Numbered from the stretch's first letter, positions 1-5,447 are shown. The stretch: DNA of 7,418 nt from JAGORY01 sp964517585 (GCA_964517585.1 CAZFCB010000049.1:1-7418), one strand, 5' to 3'. A program made the numbers and translations. The notes: generated from the sequence alone by a model not told the origin.

Positions 1-30
1 GAAGTACGTAGTAAGAAGTATGAAGTAAGA
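1..30. repeat. GAAGTA simple-sequence repeat
   Basis: GAAGTA occurs at 1-6, 15-20 and 22-27, the last two as adjacent heptamers. Short degenerate direct repeats of this kind fill gaps between genes; a similar GTGGAAAGT type ends the window. No coding or RNA function is visible. The repeat is clear, its role is not. Confidence 0.5.
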
Positions 31-32
31 AT

Positions 33-89
33 GTAGAGCAGCCCGGCAACACATCAGTGTGTGCGGGGTTGGTCGTGGGTTCAAACCTT
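33..89 (+). pseudogene. tRNA-like fragment (D-arm 3' half to T-loop)
   Basis: GTAGAGCA (33-40) matches the 3' side of a tRNA D-arm. GGTCG (71-75) matches the end of a variable loop. GGTTCAAACC (78-87) matches the conserved T-loop box. Between them, CCCG (42-45) can pair with CGGG (64-67), as in an anticodon stem, but they enclose 18 bases instead of 7, and these form their own hairpin (ACACA 49-53 with TGTGT 58-62). There is no 5' acceptor or D-stem half, because simple repeat lies there. The 3' side of the T-stem pairs poorly and no 3' acceptor follows. The pattern resembles Asn/Asp/Met-type tRNAs but I cannot assign an identity. It may be a decayed or rearranged tRNA, possibly an old integration scar. 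On the other strand the same hairpin lies just past the stop of the acetyltransferase gene and could act as a 3' structure, though no T-run follows. Confidence 0.35.
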
Positions 90-91
90 CG

Positions 92-682
92 TTATTCTTT
101 ATAGATTTTGAAGTTTCTCCAACTGCTTACCTTGCCATTAACCAAGCTTTTATAGGGCTCCGGCTGCTCTTCCTGAAATTTCAGTTTTTGTAGAGTTTTG
201 ATACTTGCAATATTTTCCTGAAGAGCCCTAGCGATTATTGCTTTGAATCCACCAACTTCAAATGCCCATGTTAGTACGGACGAGCAAATCTCAGTACCAA
301 GGCCTTTACCCCAATATTTCTTTGATCCAATCAGAATTGTCATATTGCCTGCTTTGCAGTCGAGCTTTTTCGAGGTTTCTGCAATTGAATGGACCGAAAT
401 ATTACCAATGATTTTATGATCTAAGTCGATCATCCAGCTGTATGCATCCGTACTTGTTAGTATTTTTTTGATTCTTTGTTTTTCTTCTTTCAATGAGGGC
501 GATGGAAAGTCAGTACCCATGTATTGAATTACATCATGAGCCTTTACCCACAAAAGGCTATCATTTGCATGTTCCATCTTTGGTGTGATGAGATGTAGAT
601 TCTTTTTCACATCTATTTCACGATAGAAAAGGTGCGAATCTCTGTATCCGTTTTTTGAAACTGACTTAATTTTCTGCTTCAT
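92..682 (-). CDS. GNAT-family N-acetyltransferase (RimJ/RimL-like)
   Basis: This is a likely acetyl-CoA-dependent N-acetyltransferase of 196 residues; the acceptor, protein N-terminus or small molecule, cannot be told. The acetyl-CoA loop is visible as KKYWGKGLGT (residues 121-130, the Q/R-x-x-G-x-G/A motif), preceded by the strand MTILIG (114-119). Motif B follows as ENIASIKTLQKLKF (157-170), with the Asn-Ser spacing usual for RimJ/RimL relatives. The start at 682 is preferred because TATACT lies 8 bases upstream. A GTG at 739 in the same frame would add 19 residues but would overlap the divergent nuclease promoter. About 30 N-terminal residues are Lys-rich and not typical of the fold. Sampled lines give roughly 40% GC, against about half or more in ftsZ, so this gene may be a recent arrival. 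The family assignment is good, the substrate unknown. Confidence 0.8.
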   Translation of the reverse strand: MKQKIKSVSKNGYRDSHLFYREIDVKKNLHLITPKMEHANDSLLWVKAHDVIQYMGTDFPSPSLKEEKQRIKKILTSTDAYSWMIDLDHKIIGNISVHSIAETSKKLDCKAGNMTILIGSKKYWGKGLGTEICSSVLTWAFEVGGFKAIIARALQENIASIKTLQKLKFQEEQPEPYKSLVNGKVSSWRNFKIYKE

Positions 683-690
683 ATGCTTGA

Positions 691-696
691 AGTATA
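691..696 (-). promoter_or_regulatory. Candidate -10 (TATACT) of the acetyltransferase gene
   Basis: On the minus strand TATACT is preceded by TGA, giving TGnTATACT, an extended -10 form. Only 8 bases separate it from the ATG at 682, so transcription would begin at or next to the start codon. No -35 resembling TTGACA stands at 16-18 bases. It is a mirror partner of the TATACT at 751-756, making a compact divergent promoter pair. Confidence 0.45.
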
Positions 697-750
697 TCAA
701 TATCTGATTTTTGCATGTTTCATTCTCGTCTCCTGTCACCCAAGAGAGGT

Positions 751-756
751 TATACT
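751..756 (+). promoter_or_regulatory. Candidate -10 (TATACT) of the GIY-YIG gene, leaderless
   Basis: TATACT is followed by 6 bases and then the ATG at 763. With the usual 6-8 base gap from -10 to the transcript start, the mRNA would begin on the start codon. A purine run AGAGAGG (743-749) lies 13 bases from ATG, too far for a normal Shine-Dalgarno site. No -35 is recognisable. Confidence 0.45.
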
Positions 757-762
757 TCTCAC

Positions 763-1065
763 ATGCCTCACTTTATCTACCTCGCTCGGTGCGCTGATGA
801 TTCTCTGTACGCTGGTACGTGTATCGATCTTGCAGAGCGCGAAAAGAAGCATAACGCCGGCACTGGAGCGAAGTACACCCGAAGCCGCCTCCCTCTTCAC
901 TTTGTGTATCACGAAACTTTTCGAACCCTCGGAAAAGCGCGGAGTCGTGAGGCTGCCATCAAGAAGCTCACAAAAGAACAGAAAGAATCTCTCATTCTAT
1001 TACAGAAGAAACGACAGCCTAGAACGGTTGCCCGGAAGCAACCAAAGCAGCAACGCGCGCGTTGA
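763..1065 (+). CDS. GIY-YIG nuclease-superfamily protein, YhbQ/UPF0213-like
   Basis: A 100-residue single-domain GIY-YIG protein, probably a DNA nuclease; family members have been linked to DNA repair, but the substrate here is unknown. The two name-giving strands are FIY (4-6) and YAG (16-18). They are followed by Arg26, the segment KHNAGTGAKYTR (29-40) that marks the YhbQ/UPF0213 subgroup, and the catalytic Glu63 in SREAAIKKL (61-69). The domain is complete and of usual length. The last 20 or so residues form a basic Lys/Arg/Gln tail that may bind nucleic acid. The start at 763 is chosen because family members begin just before the first strand; an ATG at 715 would add 16 unrelated residues and run into the facing gene. 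Its last 47 bases overlap the 3' end of the Sel1-repeat gene on the other strand. Confidence 0.9.
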   Translation: MPHFIYLARCADDSLYAGTCIDLAEREKKHNAGTGAKYTRSRLPLHFVYHETFRTLGKARSREAAIKKLTKEQKESLILLQKKRQPRTVARKQPKQQRAR

Positions 1066-1759
1066 TTTCTTTCTTAAGGTCTTCGCCCATTTTTTTCACG
1101 ATCTTGAGCTGATCTGGCTGCAGTTCGGATTCAATTTCTTTCAGTATTTCAGAAGCTCTTGGGTTGCCAAAAGAACGAGCGGCTTCAAACCATGCGTAGG
1201 ACTGACCGACGTCGACTTCCGTCCCTTCGCCTTTGGCGAACATTACGCCCAAATTAAATTGTGCTTCTGCAAATCCTAAACTTCCTGCCTTTGTAAAATT
1301 ATTCATCGCTTCTGCAAAATCCTGTTTGACCCCCTCACCCCTATAGTACATGACTCCTAAGTTGAAGAGTGCACGCGTGTTGTTCTGGACTGCAGCTTTT
1401 TCAAACCAATCTTGTGCCGCCTTATAGTTTTGTTTCACGCCTTCTCCAGTGTAGTACATCACACCCAAATTAAACTGTGCGCGTGCGTCATCCTGCTTTG
1501 CTGACTTCTCAAACCACGAACGTGCTTGTGCAAAGTCTTTCGTCACTCCTTGCCCATCGTGATACATCGCACCCAACTCAAACTGTGCGGTGGCGTCACC
1601 AGCCTTCGCTTTTGCTTCGACAGATTCGAATGTCTCAAGCCCTGCACTGCTCTGAGTATTGGTGGCGAGAGGAGGTAGCTCGTTTGGTGTTTTCTTGCCA
1701 CAAGCGGCAACAAGTGACACACAGCTGAGTACAATGAGAAATGAGAGGAGTCTTTTCAT
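1019..1759 (-). CDS. Sel1-repeat (TPR-like) lipoprotein
   Basis: A 246-residue protein, probably attached to the outer face of the membrane. Residues 1-20 form a lipoprotein signal peptide: MKR, a hydrophobic stretch, and the lipobox VAAC with Cys20 as the lipidated residue. After a linker come four Sel1 repeats at about 53-88, 89-124, 125-160 and 161-197. Each carries A-x-x-x-L-G-x-M-Y/F, then G-x-G-V/T, then W/F-F/Y-x-x-A, and the first three are followed by conserved KA/KS junctions. The C-terminus (about 200-246) is a charged helical segment. Sel1 repeats serve as protein-protein scaffolds, so no enzymatic activity is implied and the partner is unknown. The start at 1759 is chosen because the signal peptide begins there; an upstream ATG at 1846 would add 29 residues before the signal. 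No Shine-Dalgarno is present. It overlaps the nuclease gene tail to tail. Confidence 0.9.
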   Translation of the reverse strand: MKRLLSFLIVLSCVSLVAACGKKTPNELPPLATNTQSSAGLETFESVEAKAKAGDATAQFELGAMYHDGQGVTKDFAQARSWFEKSAKQDDARAQFNLGVMYYTGEGVKQNYKAAQDWFEKAAVQNNTRALFNLGVMYYRGEGVKQDFAEAMNNFTKAGSLGFAEAQFNLGVMFAKGEGTEVDVGQSYAWFEAARSFGNPRASEILKEIESELQPDQLKIVKKMGEDLKKEINARVAALVASGQPF

Positions 1760-1840
1760 ACGGTGCGAGAGCGTACACGAGCCTTCTGCGACTACAAGGA
1801 AATCAAGTGGACGTATGTTTAACACAGATGTCAAATTGCC

Positions 1841-1868
1841 TTGCACTGCGTATCTTTCTGACTATACT
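1841..1868 (+). promoter_or_regulatory. Candidate promoter of the acidic orphan
   Basis: TTGCAC (1841-1846) and TATACT (1863-1868) are spaced by 16 bases, the best -35/-10 pair in the window. The transcript would start near 1875, leaving a pyrimidine-rich leader of about 20 bases before the ATG at 1896. The core ACTATACT also reads TATAGT on the other strand, so weak promoter activity towards the Sel1 gene is possible. Confidence 0.45.
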
Positions 1869-1895
1869 TCGCCACGTCTTTCCCTCTATACCCCC

Positions 1896-2066
1896 ATGTC
1901 AGACCTCCTCTTCAACCTCATACTCGGTGATGACGACGATGACGATGATGATGTCGTCGATCTTGATGATGCAGATGGTGACTTTGAAGGCGACGACGAC
2001 GAAAAAGAAGCCGAAGATGATGATAACGGACTCAACGTTGTCGGCGAAGATGATTCTGAATTCTAA
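1896..2066 (+). CDS. Highly acidic 56-residue orphan protein
   Basis: I do not recognise this protein. The first ten residues (MSDLLFNLIL) are mostly hydrophobic. After Gly11 the rest is almost all acidic: eight Asp in a row (12-19), then DLDDADGD, GDDDEKEAEDDD and EDDSEF at the end. About half of the residues are Asp or Glu and only one is basic (Lys37). Such chains are usually disordered and can bind cations or basic proteins, or act as DNA mimics; none of these is shown here. The reading frame stays open upstream to 1659, but the 1896 start is preferred because it follows a candidate promoter, has CCCCC directly before ATG, and the upstream part lies over the Sel1 gene. The GAT/GAC triplet run could also be a slippage-prone repeat. 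It ends 18 bases before the converging orphan gene. Confidence 0.6.
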   Translation: MSDLLFNLILGDDDDDDDDVVDLDDADGDFEGDDDEKEAEDDDNGLNVVGEDDSEF

Positions 2067-2084
2067 GCAGAGCGTACAGTAACC

Positions 2085-2720
2085 TTAGGCAACAGCTGTT
2101 GCAGCTGTCCTTCGGTCCATACTTTCGATGGCGTGTCTCTGGATGGTTCGCCAGTCGTACGGAAACTTAAATGTTTCAAGCGCACGAACGAGGGCTCCAA
2201 AACACTGCCACGGTGTTTCTGCATCATACACGAAAGAGTTACCACTTTCTTGCACAGGATTGTAGTTATCGAGGATGTTATTCGGAAGTGACACTGGCAC
2301 CGTGCCATAGCGAAGACAGTTTTCGAGCATTTCGTCTTCATCGTGATGTGCAAAAAATAGAGAGATATCGGAACCTGCAAGCATTTTTCGAACGTGTGTC
2401 TCATCATCAGGGACAATACTTATTCGGTGTGATGCTCCTTTGCTCATCTTCGTAAAAAGCTCTCCATATTTCTTGGATCCGCGTCCGCGAATGATGATGG
2501 CGATGGGTAGCTCCATGAGCCCTGGCAATACTTGTTCAAGCAGTGCGCCACCCAAAGCATCCGTAATTCCCGTTGGAATACAGATCACAGGTTGCTTCGG
2601 TTCAGCGATCCAACCCAGCTCTTCTTGCAAGATCGTTTTATTCTCCATCTTATGCTCGATGGTACGAGCTGAGTACTTGCGCGCGATTTTGTTGTCGTAC
2701 GCTGGAGAGAGAATAGTCAT
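2085..2720 (-). CDS. Orphan glycogen-synthase-like C-terminal domain, probably inactive
   Basis: A 211-residue protein matching only the C-terminal Rossmann half of GT5 glycogen/starch synthase. Landmarks in family order: SPAY (5-8, like SPTYA of the linker), IARKYSA (12-18), ENKTILQEELG (26-36), the strand before the donor site (44-54), RGRGSKKY (78-85, like the GSG-x-x-x-Y turn), AGSDISLF (115-122) and LRYGTVPV (136-143, nearly identical to the family). The N-terminal acceptor half, with its KTGGL loop, is absent. In the donor half the S-R-L-x-x-Q-K-G motif reads TGITDALGG (50-58), so the Arg and Lys that hold the nucleotide sugar are lost. The E-P-C/F-G-L motif before LRYG is replaced by an acidic run (127-133). 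Catalysis looks unlikely; a binding or regulatory role is possible. The ATG at 2720 follows CCCCT and lies 28 bases after a TATACT. Confidence 0.75.
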   Translation of the reverse strand: MTILSPAYDNKIARKYSARTIEHKMENKTILQEELGWIAEPKQPVICIPTGITDALGGALLEQVLPGLMELPIAIIIRGRGSKKYGELFTKMSKGASHRISIVPDDETHVRKMLAGSDISLFFAHHDEDEMLENCLRYGTVPVSLPNNILDNYNPVQESGNSFVYDAETPWQCFGALVRALETFKFPYDWRTIQRHAIESMDRRTAATAVA

Positions 2721-2748
2721 AGGGGTTTTTGTTTGAAGTAATTATCTC

Positions 2749-2754
2749 AGTATA
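2749..2754 (-). promoter_or_regulatory. Candidate -10 (TATACT) of the glycogen-synthase-like gene
   Basis: Minus-strand TATACT, 28 bases from the ATG at 2720, leaving a leader of about 20 bases that is A-rich and ends in CCCCT. No clear -35 is seen. The site sits inside the palindrome GTATAC (2750-2755). Confidence 0.45.
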
Positions 2755-2802
2755 CCTTTTTTTGGCTACGAGATCACGTCTGATGGATTGAGAAATCATA
2801 GA

Positions 2803-2824
2803 AATGTGATGTAGTAATGTGATG
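2803..2824. repeat. Direct repeat AATGTGATG x2
   Basis: AATGTGATG occurs at 2803-2811 and 2816-2824, a 13-base period, in the divergent intergenic region 2721-2948. It could be a pair of binding sites or only simple sequence. The rest of that region holds the two candidate -10 sites, a purine-rich stretch (about 2825-2870) and the CT-rich leader ORF. Confidence 0.4.
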
Positions 2825-2878
2825 AAAAGAAGTGAGGTACTTTTGGAAGGTGAGGGAGGGGAGATAGGGAATTCGCGT

Positions 2879-2884
2879 TATACT
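2879..2884 (+). promoter_or_regulatory. Candidate -10 (TATACT) of the exonuclease transcript
   Basis: TATACT would place the transcript start near 2891, about 11 bases before the leader ATG at 2902 and about 58 before the exonuclease ATG. The 16-18 bases upstream are purine-rich with no TTGACA-like box. Confidence 0.45.
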
Positions 2885-2901
2885 CTGATTCGGAACTTAC
2901 A

Positions 2902-2952
2902 ATGAACCTACCCAACTTACCTAACCTACCTTACTTTCCCCACCCCTTATGA
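2902..2952 (+). CDS. Candidate Pro-rich leader peptide, stop overlaps exonuclease start
   Basis: A 16-codon ORF reading MNLPNLPNLPYFPHPL and ending in TGA at 2950-2952. That stop overlaps the exonuclease start as ATGA (2949-2952), a layout that usually couples translation of two ORFs. The DNA is built of 9-base units (AACCTACCC, AACTTACCT, AACCTACCT at 2905-2931) that give the Asn-Leu-Pro repeat; six of 16 residues are Pro. The leader would be the first ORF on a transcript from the TATACT at 2879. Because CT-rich DNA rarely contains stop codons, a chance ORF is a real alternative. Confidence 0.3.
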   Translation: MNLPNLPNLPYFPHPL

Positions 2953-3953
2953 AACACCTCGTCATCGTCGACGGACACCACCTTATGTATCGGGCGTACT
3001 GGGCTATTCCACGGACGATGAAAAATTCGAAAGGAGAACAGACGAATACGCCGTTTGGAGTTGCTTCCATGCTCATGATGATCCTGAAGACCGAGCAACC
3101 TGATAATCTTCTCTTCTGTTTCGATGCAGATGAAGATACGTTTCGTCACAAGGAGTACGCAGAGTACAAGGCTGGTAGATCAGCAACACCGGATGACTTC
3201 TATGTGCAGATCCCACGGACGCTTGCGATGATCGATTCATTTGGCATTAAGAGTGTTGCCGGTGGGGGATTTGAGGCTGATGACTTTGCATGTGCCTATG
3301 CGCGTCAGGCTGAGAAAGAGGGGCAGAGGGTGACACTCATTTCTGGCGACCGAGATCTTCTGCAGCTCTGCACGGATAATGTTCGCGTCGCTATTCCTCA
3401 TAAGGGATACCAAGCGGCGGAATACTTGGGACCTTCTGAAGTGCGCAAGAAGTATGGCGTCACACCTGCGCAAATTACTTCCTATAAAGGTCTGGTTGGT
3501 GATAGCTCTGATAATCTTCCCGGCGTACATGGCATAGGGCCTAAAGCAGCAGAAGCCTTACTACAGCAATACGGAAGCATCAGTAGTTTGTATGAGCACA
3601 TATCTGAGGTAAAACCCGCTTGGAGAGAAAAACTAGAAAAGGACAGAGAACAAGCATTTTTCTGTGAGCGTATGGCAACACTCATCTCAGATATTCCATT
3701 ACCTATTCCACTGACAGAACTATCCTATACAGACATTGATCCTGTTCCAGTCATGCACATGTTTACTGAGCTCGGATTTACATTAGTCATGCGCCGTTTT
3801 TTATCATTGTTAGAGACACCGTACGGACTATCGCATTTCCTACCAGCTCCAGAAGAAGCAGCCCGTGCACTTAGCCCATTAGCAAGCGCGAAATCAAAGA
3901 CACAGACGTCAAATATTCACGAGGCAAAAGAAAGCCAGCTGAGTTTGCTCTGA
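2949..3953 (+). CDS. 5'-3' exonuclease, stand-alone PolA N-domain type
   Basis: A 334-residue FEN-type nuclease like the N-terminal domain of DNA polymerase I. It should remove RNA primers and 5' flaps during lagging-strand synthesis and repair. The acidic metal-binding residues are all visible: Asp8 (IVDGHH), Asp59 (CFDAD), Glu109, Asp111 and Asp112 (GFEADD), Asp134 and Asp136 (GDRDLLQL), and Asp185 and Asp188 (GDSSDNLPG). The helical arch region RHKEYAEYKAGR (66-77) and the helix-hairpin-helix GVHGIGPKAAEALL (192-205) are intact, so the enzyme looks active. The fold ends near residue 290. The last 45 or so residues are low-complexity and Ser/Ala/Lys-rich, and no polymerase domain follows, so a polymerase must be encoded elsewhere. 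The terminal QLSLL is reminiscent of a sliding-clamp-binding tail, but this is speculative. No Shine-Dalgarno; ACCCCTT precedes ATG. Confidence 0.93.
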   Translation: MKHLVIVDGHHLMYRAYWAIPRTMKNSKGEQTNTPFGVASMLMMILKTEQPDNLLFCFDADEDTFRHKEYAEYKAGRSATPDDFYVQIPRTLAMIDSFGIKSVAGGGFEADDFACAYARQAEKEGQRVTLISGDRDLLQLCTDNVRVAIPHKGYQAAEYLGPSEVRKKYGVTPAQITSYKGLVGDSSDNLPGVHGIGPKAAEALLQQYGSISSLYEHISEVKPAWREKLEKDREQAFFCERMATLISDIPLPIPLTELSYTDIDPVPVMHMFTELGFTLVMRRFLSLLETPYGLSHFLPAPEEAARALSPLASAKSKTQTSNIHEAKESQLSLL

Positions 3954-3964
3954 GAGAAGCCATC

Positions 3965-3981
3965 GTATACAAAATGTATAC
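3965..3981. promoter_or_regulatory. Perfect inverted repeat GTATACA-AAA-TGTATAC
   Basis: Two 7-base arms with a 3-base spacer lie 11 bases after the exonuclease stop and are followed by ATCTATTTTTT. This could be a weak, AT-rich terminator for the exonuclease gene. Because each arm contains the palindrome GTATAC and reads as a TATACA -10, an operator or promoter for ftsA is equally possible. Another GTATAC lies at 4082-4087. Confidence 0.4.
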
Positions 3982-4082
3982 ATCTATTTTTTGATGAACA
4001 AAAAAGTAGTAATGAGGAATTTTTTTCCGTATCTATCCATCATTTGTAATTTTACTTTCCATAGGCTTTTTTGATCACTTTG

Positions 4083-4088
4083 TATACC
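4083..4088 (+). promoter_or_regulatory. Candidate -10 (TATACC) of ftsA-ftsZ
   Basis: TATACC differs by one base from the TATACT found at other starts and is the closest match before ftsA. The transcript would begin near 4095. No -35 is seen at the proper distance; TTGATC at 4071 is too close. The intergenic stretch 3954-4202 otherwise holds only AT-rich sequence, the inverted repeat and T-runs. Confidence 0.35.
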
Positions 4089-4202
4089 TAAGGTAGTCAA
4101 CACACGGTTGCAGCATCCATGAAGGCTTCTCTAGACTACGCGATGTTTTCCAAATCGACCACGTTTCGGTCGTTACCCTCCACTTCATCCACCAAAAACT
4201 TT

Positions 4203-5447
4203 ATGGCTAAGGAACGTGTCATCTCAAGTCTGGATATCGGAAGTTCTAAAATTAGAGTGGTCGTTGCGGTTGTTGATTCCGTCGACGGAGGACAAGTGCC
4301 AAGCGTTATTGGCGTTGGACTTTCTCCTTCGCTCGGCATGAGAAAAGGACACGTTATCGATATCGAGGAAACAATTCACAATATCATTTCAGCCCTTGAG
4401 GACGCCGAACGTATGGCGGGTCTTCCGATCAACCATGTCTTTGTCGGTATGAGCGGATCGCATATCGAAGCCTTCGACAGCCGTGGTGTGATCGCAATTT
4501 CCGGTTCGGAGATTATGGTGGAAGATGTTGCGCGCGTCCTTGAGGCGGCACAGGCAGTCAGTATTCCAAGCAACCGACGCATCCTTCACATTGAGCCGAA
4601 GAGTTACGCCGTGGATGAGCAACGTGGCATTAAGAATCCTGTTGGTATGACGGGTATTCGTCTTGAGGTTGAGGCGCACATTGTTACAGGACAAATTCAG
4701 CACGTGAAAAATCTTGAGAAATGCGTGGATCAGGCAGGCATAGATATCGACTCTCTCGTTCCATCCACAATTGCGATTTCGGAAGCAGTTCTCACGAAGC
4801 GCCAGAAAGAACTAGGTGTTGTGACGATCGACATTGGTGCTGGCTCTACATCTGTTTCAGTCTTTGAAGAGGGGACTATCCTTCATTCGGTCTGCCTTCC
4901 GGTCGGTGGCGAGAACGTCACAAATGATATTGCAATCGGACTACGTACTTCCATAGATACTGCAGAGAAGATCAAGATTGAATTTGGTTCAGTACTCCCA
5001 GCTGAAATTCAGGAGCGCGAGATGATCGACCTTTCTACAGTGAGCAAAATGGATACGCAGACTATCAGCAAGAAATACATGGCCGAGATTATGCAAGCTC
5101 GCTATTACGAAATATTTAGCTTGGTAAAAGAAGAGTTGAAACGTGTTGGTCGTGATGGACTCCTTCCTGCTGGAGCGCTCCTTACGGGTGCTGCGGTCAA
5201 GGCTCCTGGTGTTCTCGACATTGCTCGCGAAGTTCTCGGCCTACCAGTGCAGATGGGCTTTCCGGTGGAAATTGGTGGCGTTATCGAGAAAGTTGATGAT
5301 CCTGCATACGCAACGGCACTCGGTACGCTTCTCTGGGGAATTCGTGAAGGTGGACGTAGAAATAGCTTCTCGTTCTCCATGGGTAATTTTGACATGAAGC
5401 GCGCTGCGTCGCAGGTTGGTTCTTGGTTTAAGAATCTTCTTCCATAA
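4203..5447 (+). CDS. ftsA: Cell division protein FtsA
   Basis: FtsA, an actin-like ATPase that ties FtsZ filaments to the membrane and recruits later division proteins. Length is 414 residues, normal for the family. Phosphate-1 loop LDIGSSKIRVVVA is at 10-22. The 1C (SHS2) domain follows, roughly 75-160. Phosphate-2 DIGAGSTSVSVF is at 210-221, and PVGGENVTNDIAIGL (233-247) is the family's connecting motif. The adenosine-loop motif is LTGAAVKAPG (327-336), where most FtsA have LTGGG. The C-terminal MKRAASQVGSWFKNLLP (398-414) fits the amphipathic membrane-targeting helix. The start at 4203 is chosen because it leaves nine residues before the first core strand, as in relatives. In-frame ATGs at 4119 and 4143 would add 28 or 20 Ser/Thr-rich residues and cannot be excluded, since no start here has a ribosome site. 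ftsZ follows after 57 bases with no terminator between, so the two are probably co-transcribed. Confidence 0.95.
   Translation: MAKERVISSLDIGSSKIRVVVAVVDSVDGGQVPSVIGVGLSPSLGMRKGHVIDIEETIHNIISALEDAERMAGLPINHVFVGMSGSHIEAFDSRGVIAISGSEIMVEDVARVLEAAQAVSIPSNRRILHIEPKSYAVDEQRGIKNPVGMTGIRLEVEAHIVTGQIQHVKNLEKCVDQAGIDIDSLVPSTIAISEAVLTKRQKELGVVTIDIGAGSTSVSVFEEGTILHSVCLPVGGENVTNDIAIGLRTSIDTAEKIKIEFGSVLPAEIQEREMIDLSTVSKMDTQTISKKYMAEIMQARYYEIFSLVKEELKRVGRDGLLPAGALLTGAAVKAPGVLDIAREVLGLPVQMGFPVEIGGVIEKVDDPAYATALGTLLWGIREGGRRNSFSFSMGNFDMKRAASQVGSWFKNLLP

Noticed and set aside
683..1279. 198-codon open frame on + covering the GIY-YIG gene
   Set aside because: Shadow frame: it shows no family pattern, while the overlapping frames encode clear GIY-YIG and Sel1 proteins.
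1829..1834. TTGACA on the minus strand upstream of the Sel1 gene
   Set aside because: A perfect -35 box, but no -10-like hexamer stands at 16-18 bases, so I cannot support a promoter.
1659..1895. N-terminal extension of the acidic orphan
   Set aside because: It lies partly over the Sel1 gene, has no promoter before it, and its composition is unlike the acidic part. The start at 1896 is better placed.
2089..2102. Perfect palindrome GCAACAGCTGTTGC near two converging stops
   Set aside because: It lies inside the last codons of the glycogen-synthase-like gene and arises from Ala/Thr/Val codons. There is no T-run on either side, so I do not call a terminator.
2905..2940. CRISPR-like array in the 9-base repeats
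   Set aside because: The units are adjacent, only 9 bases and have no spacers. They fit a leader ORF or simple repeat.
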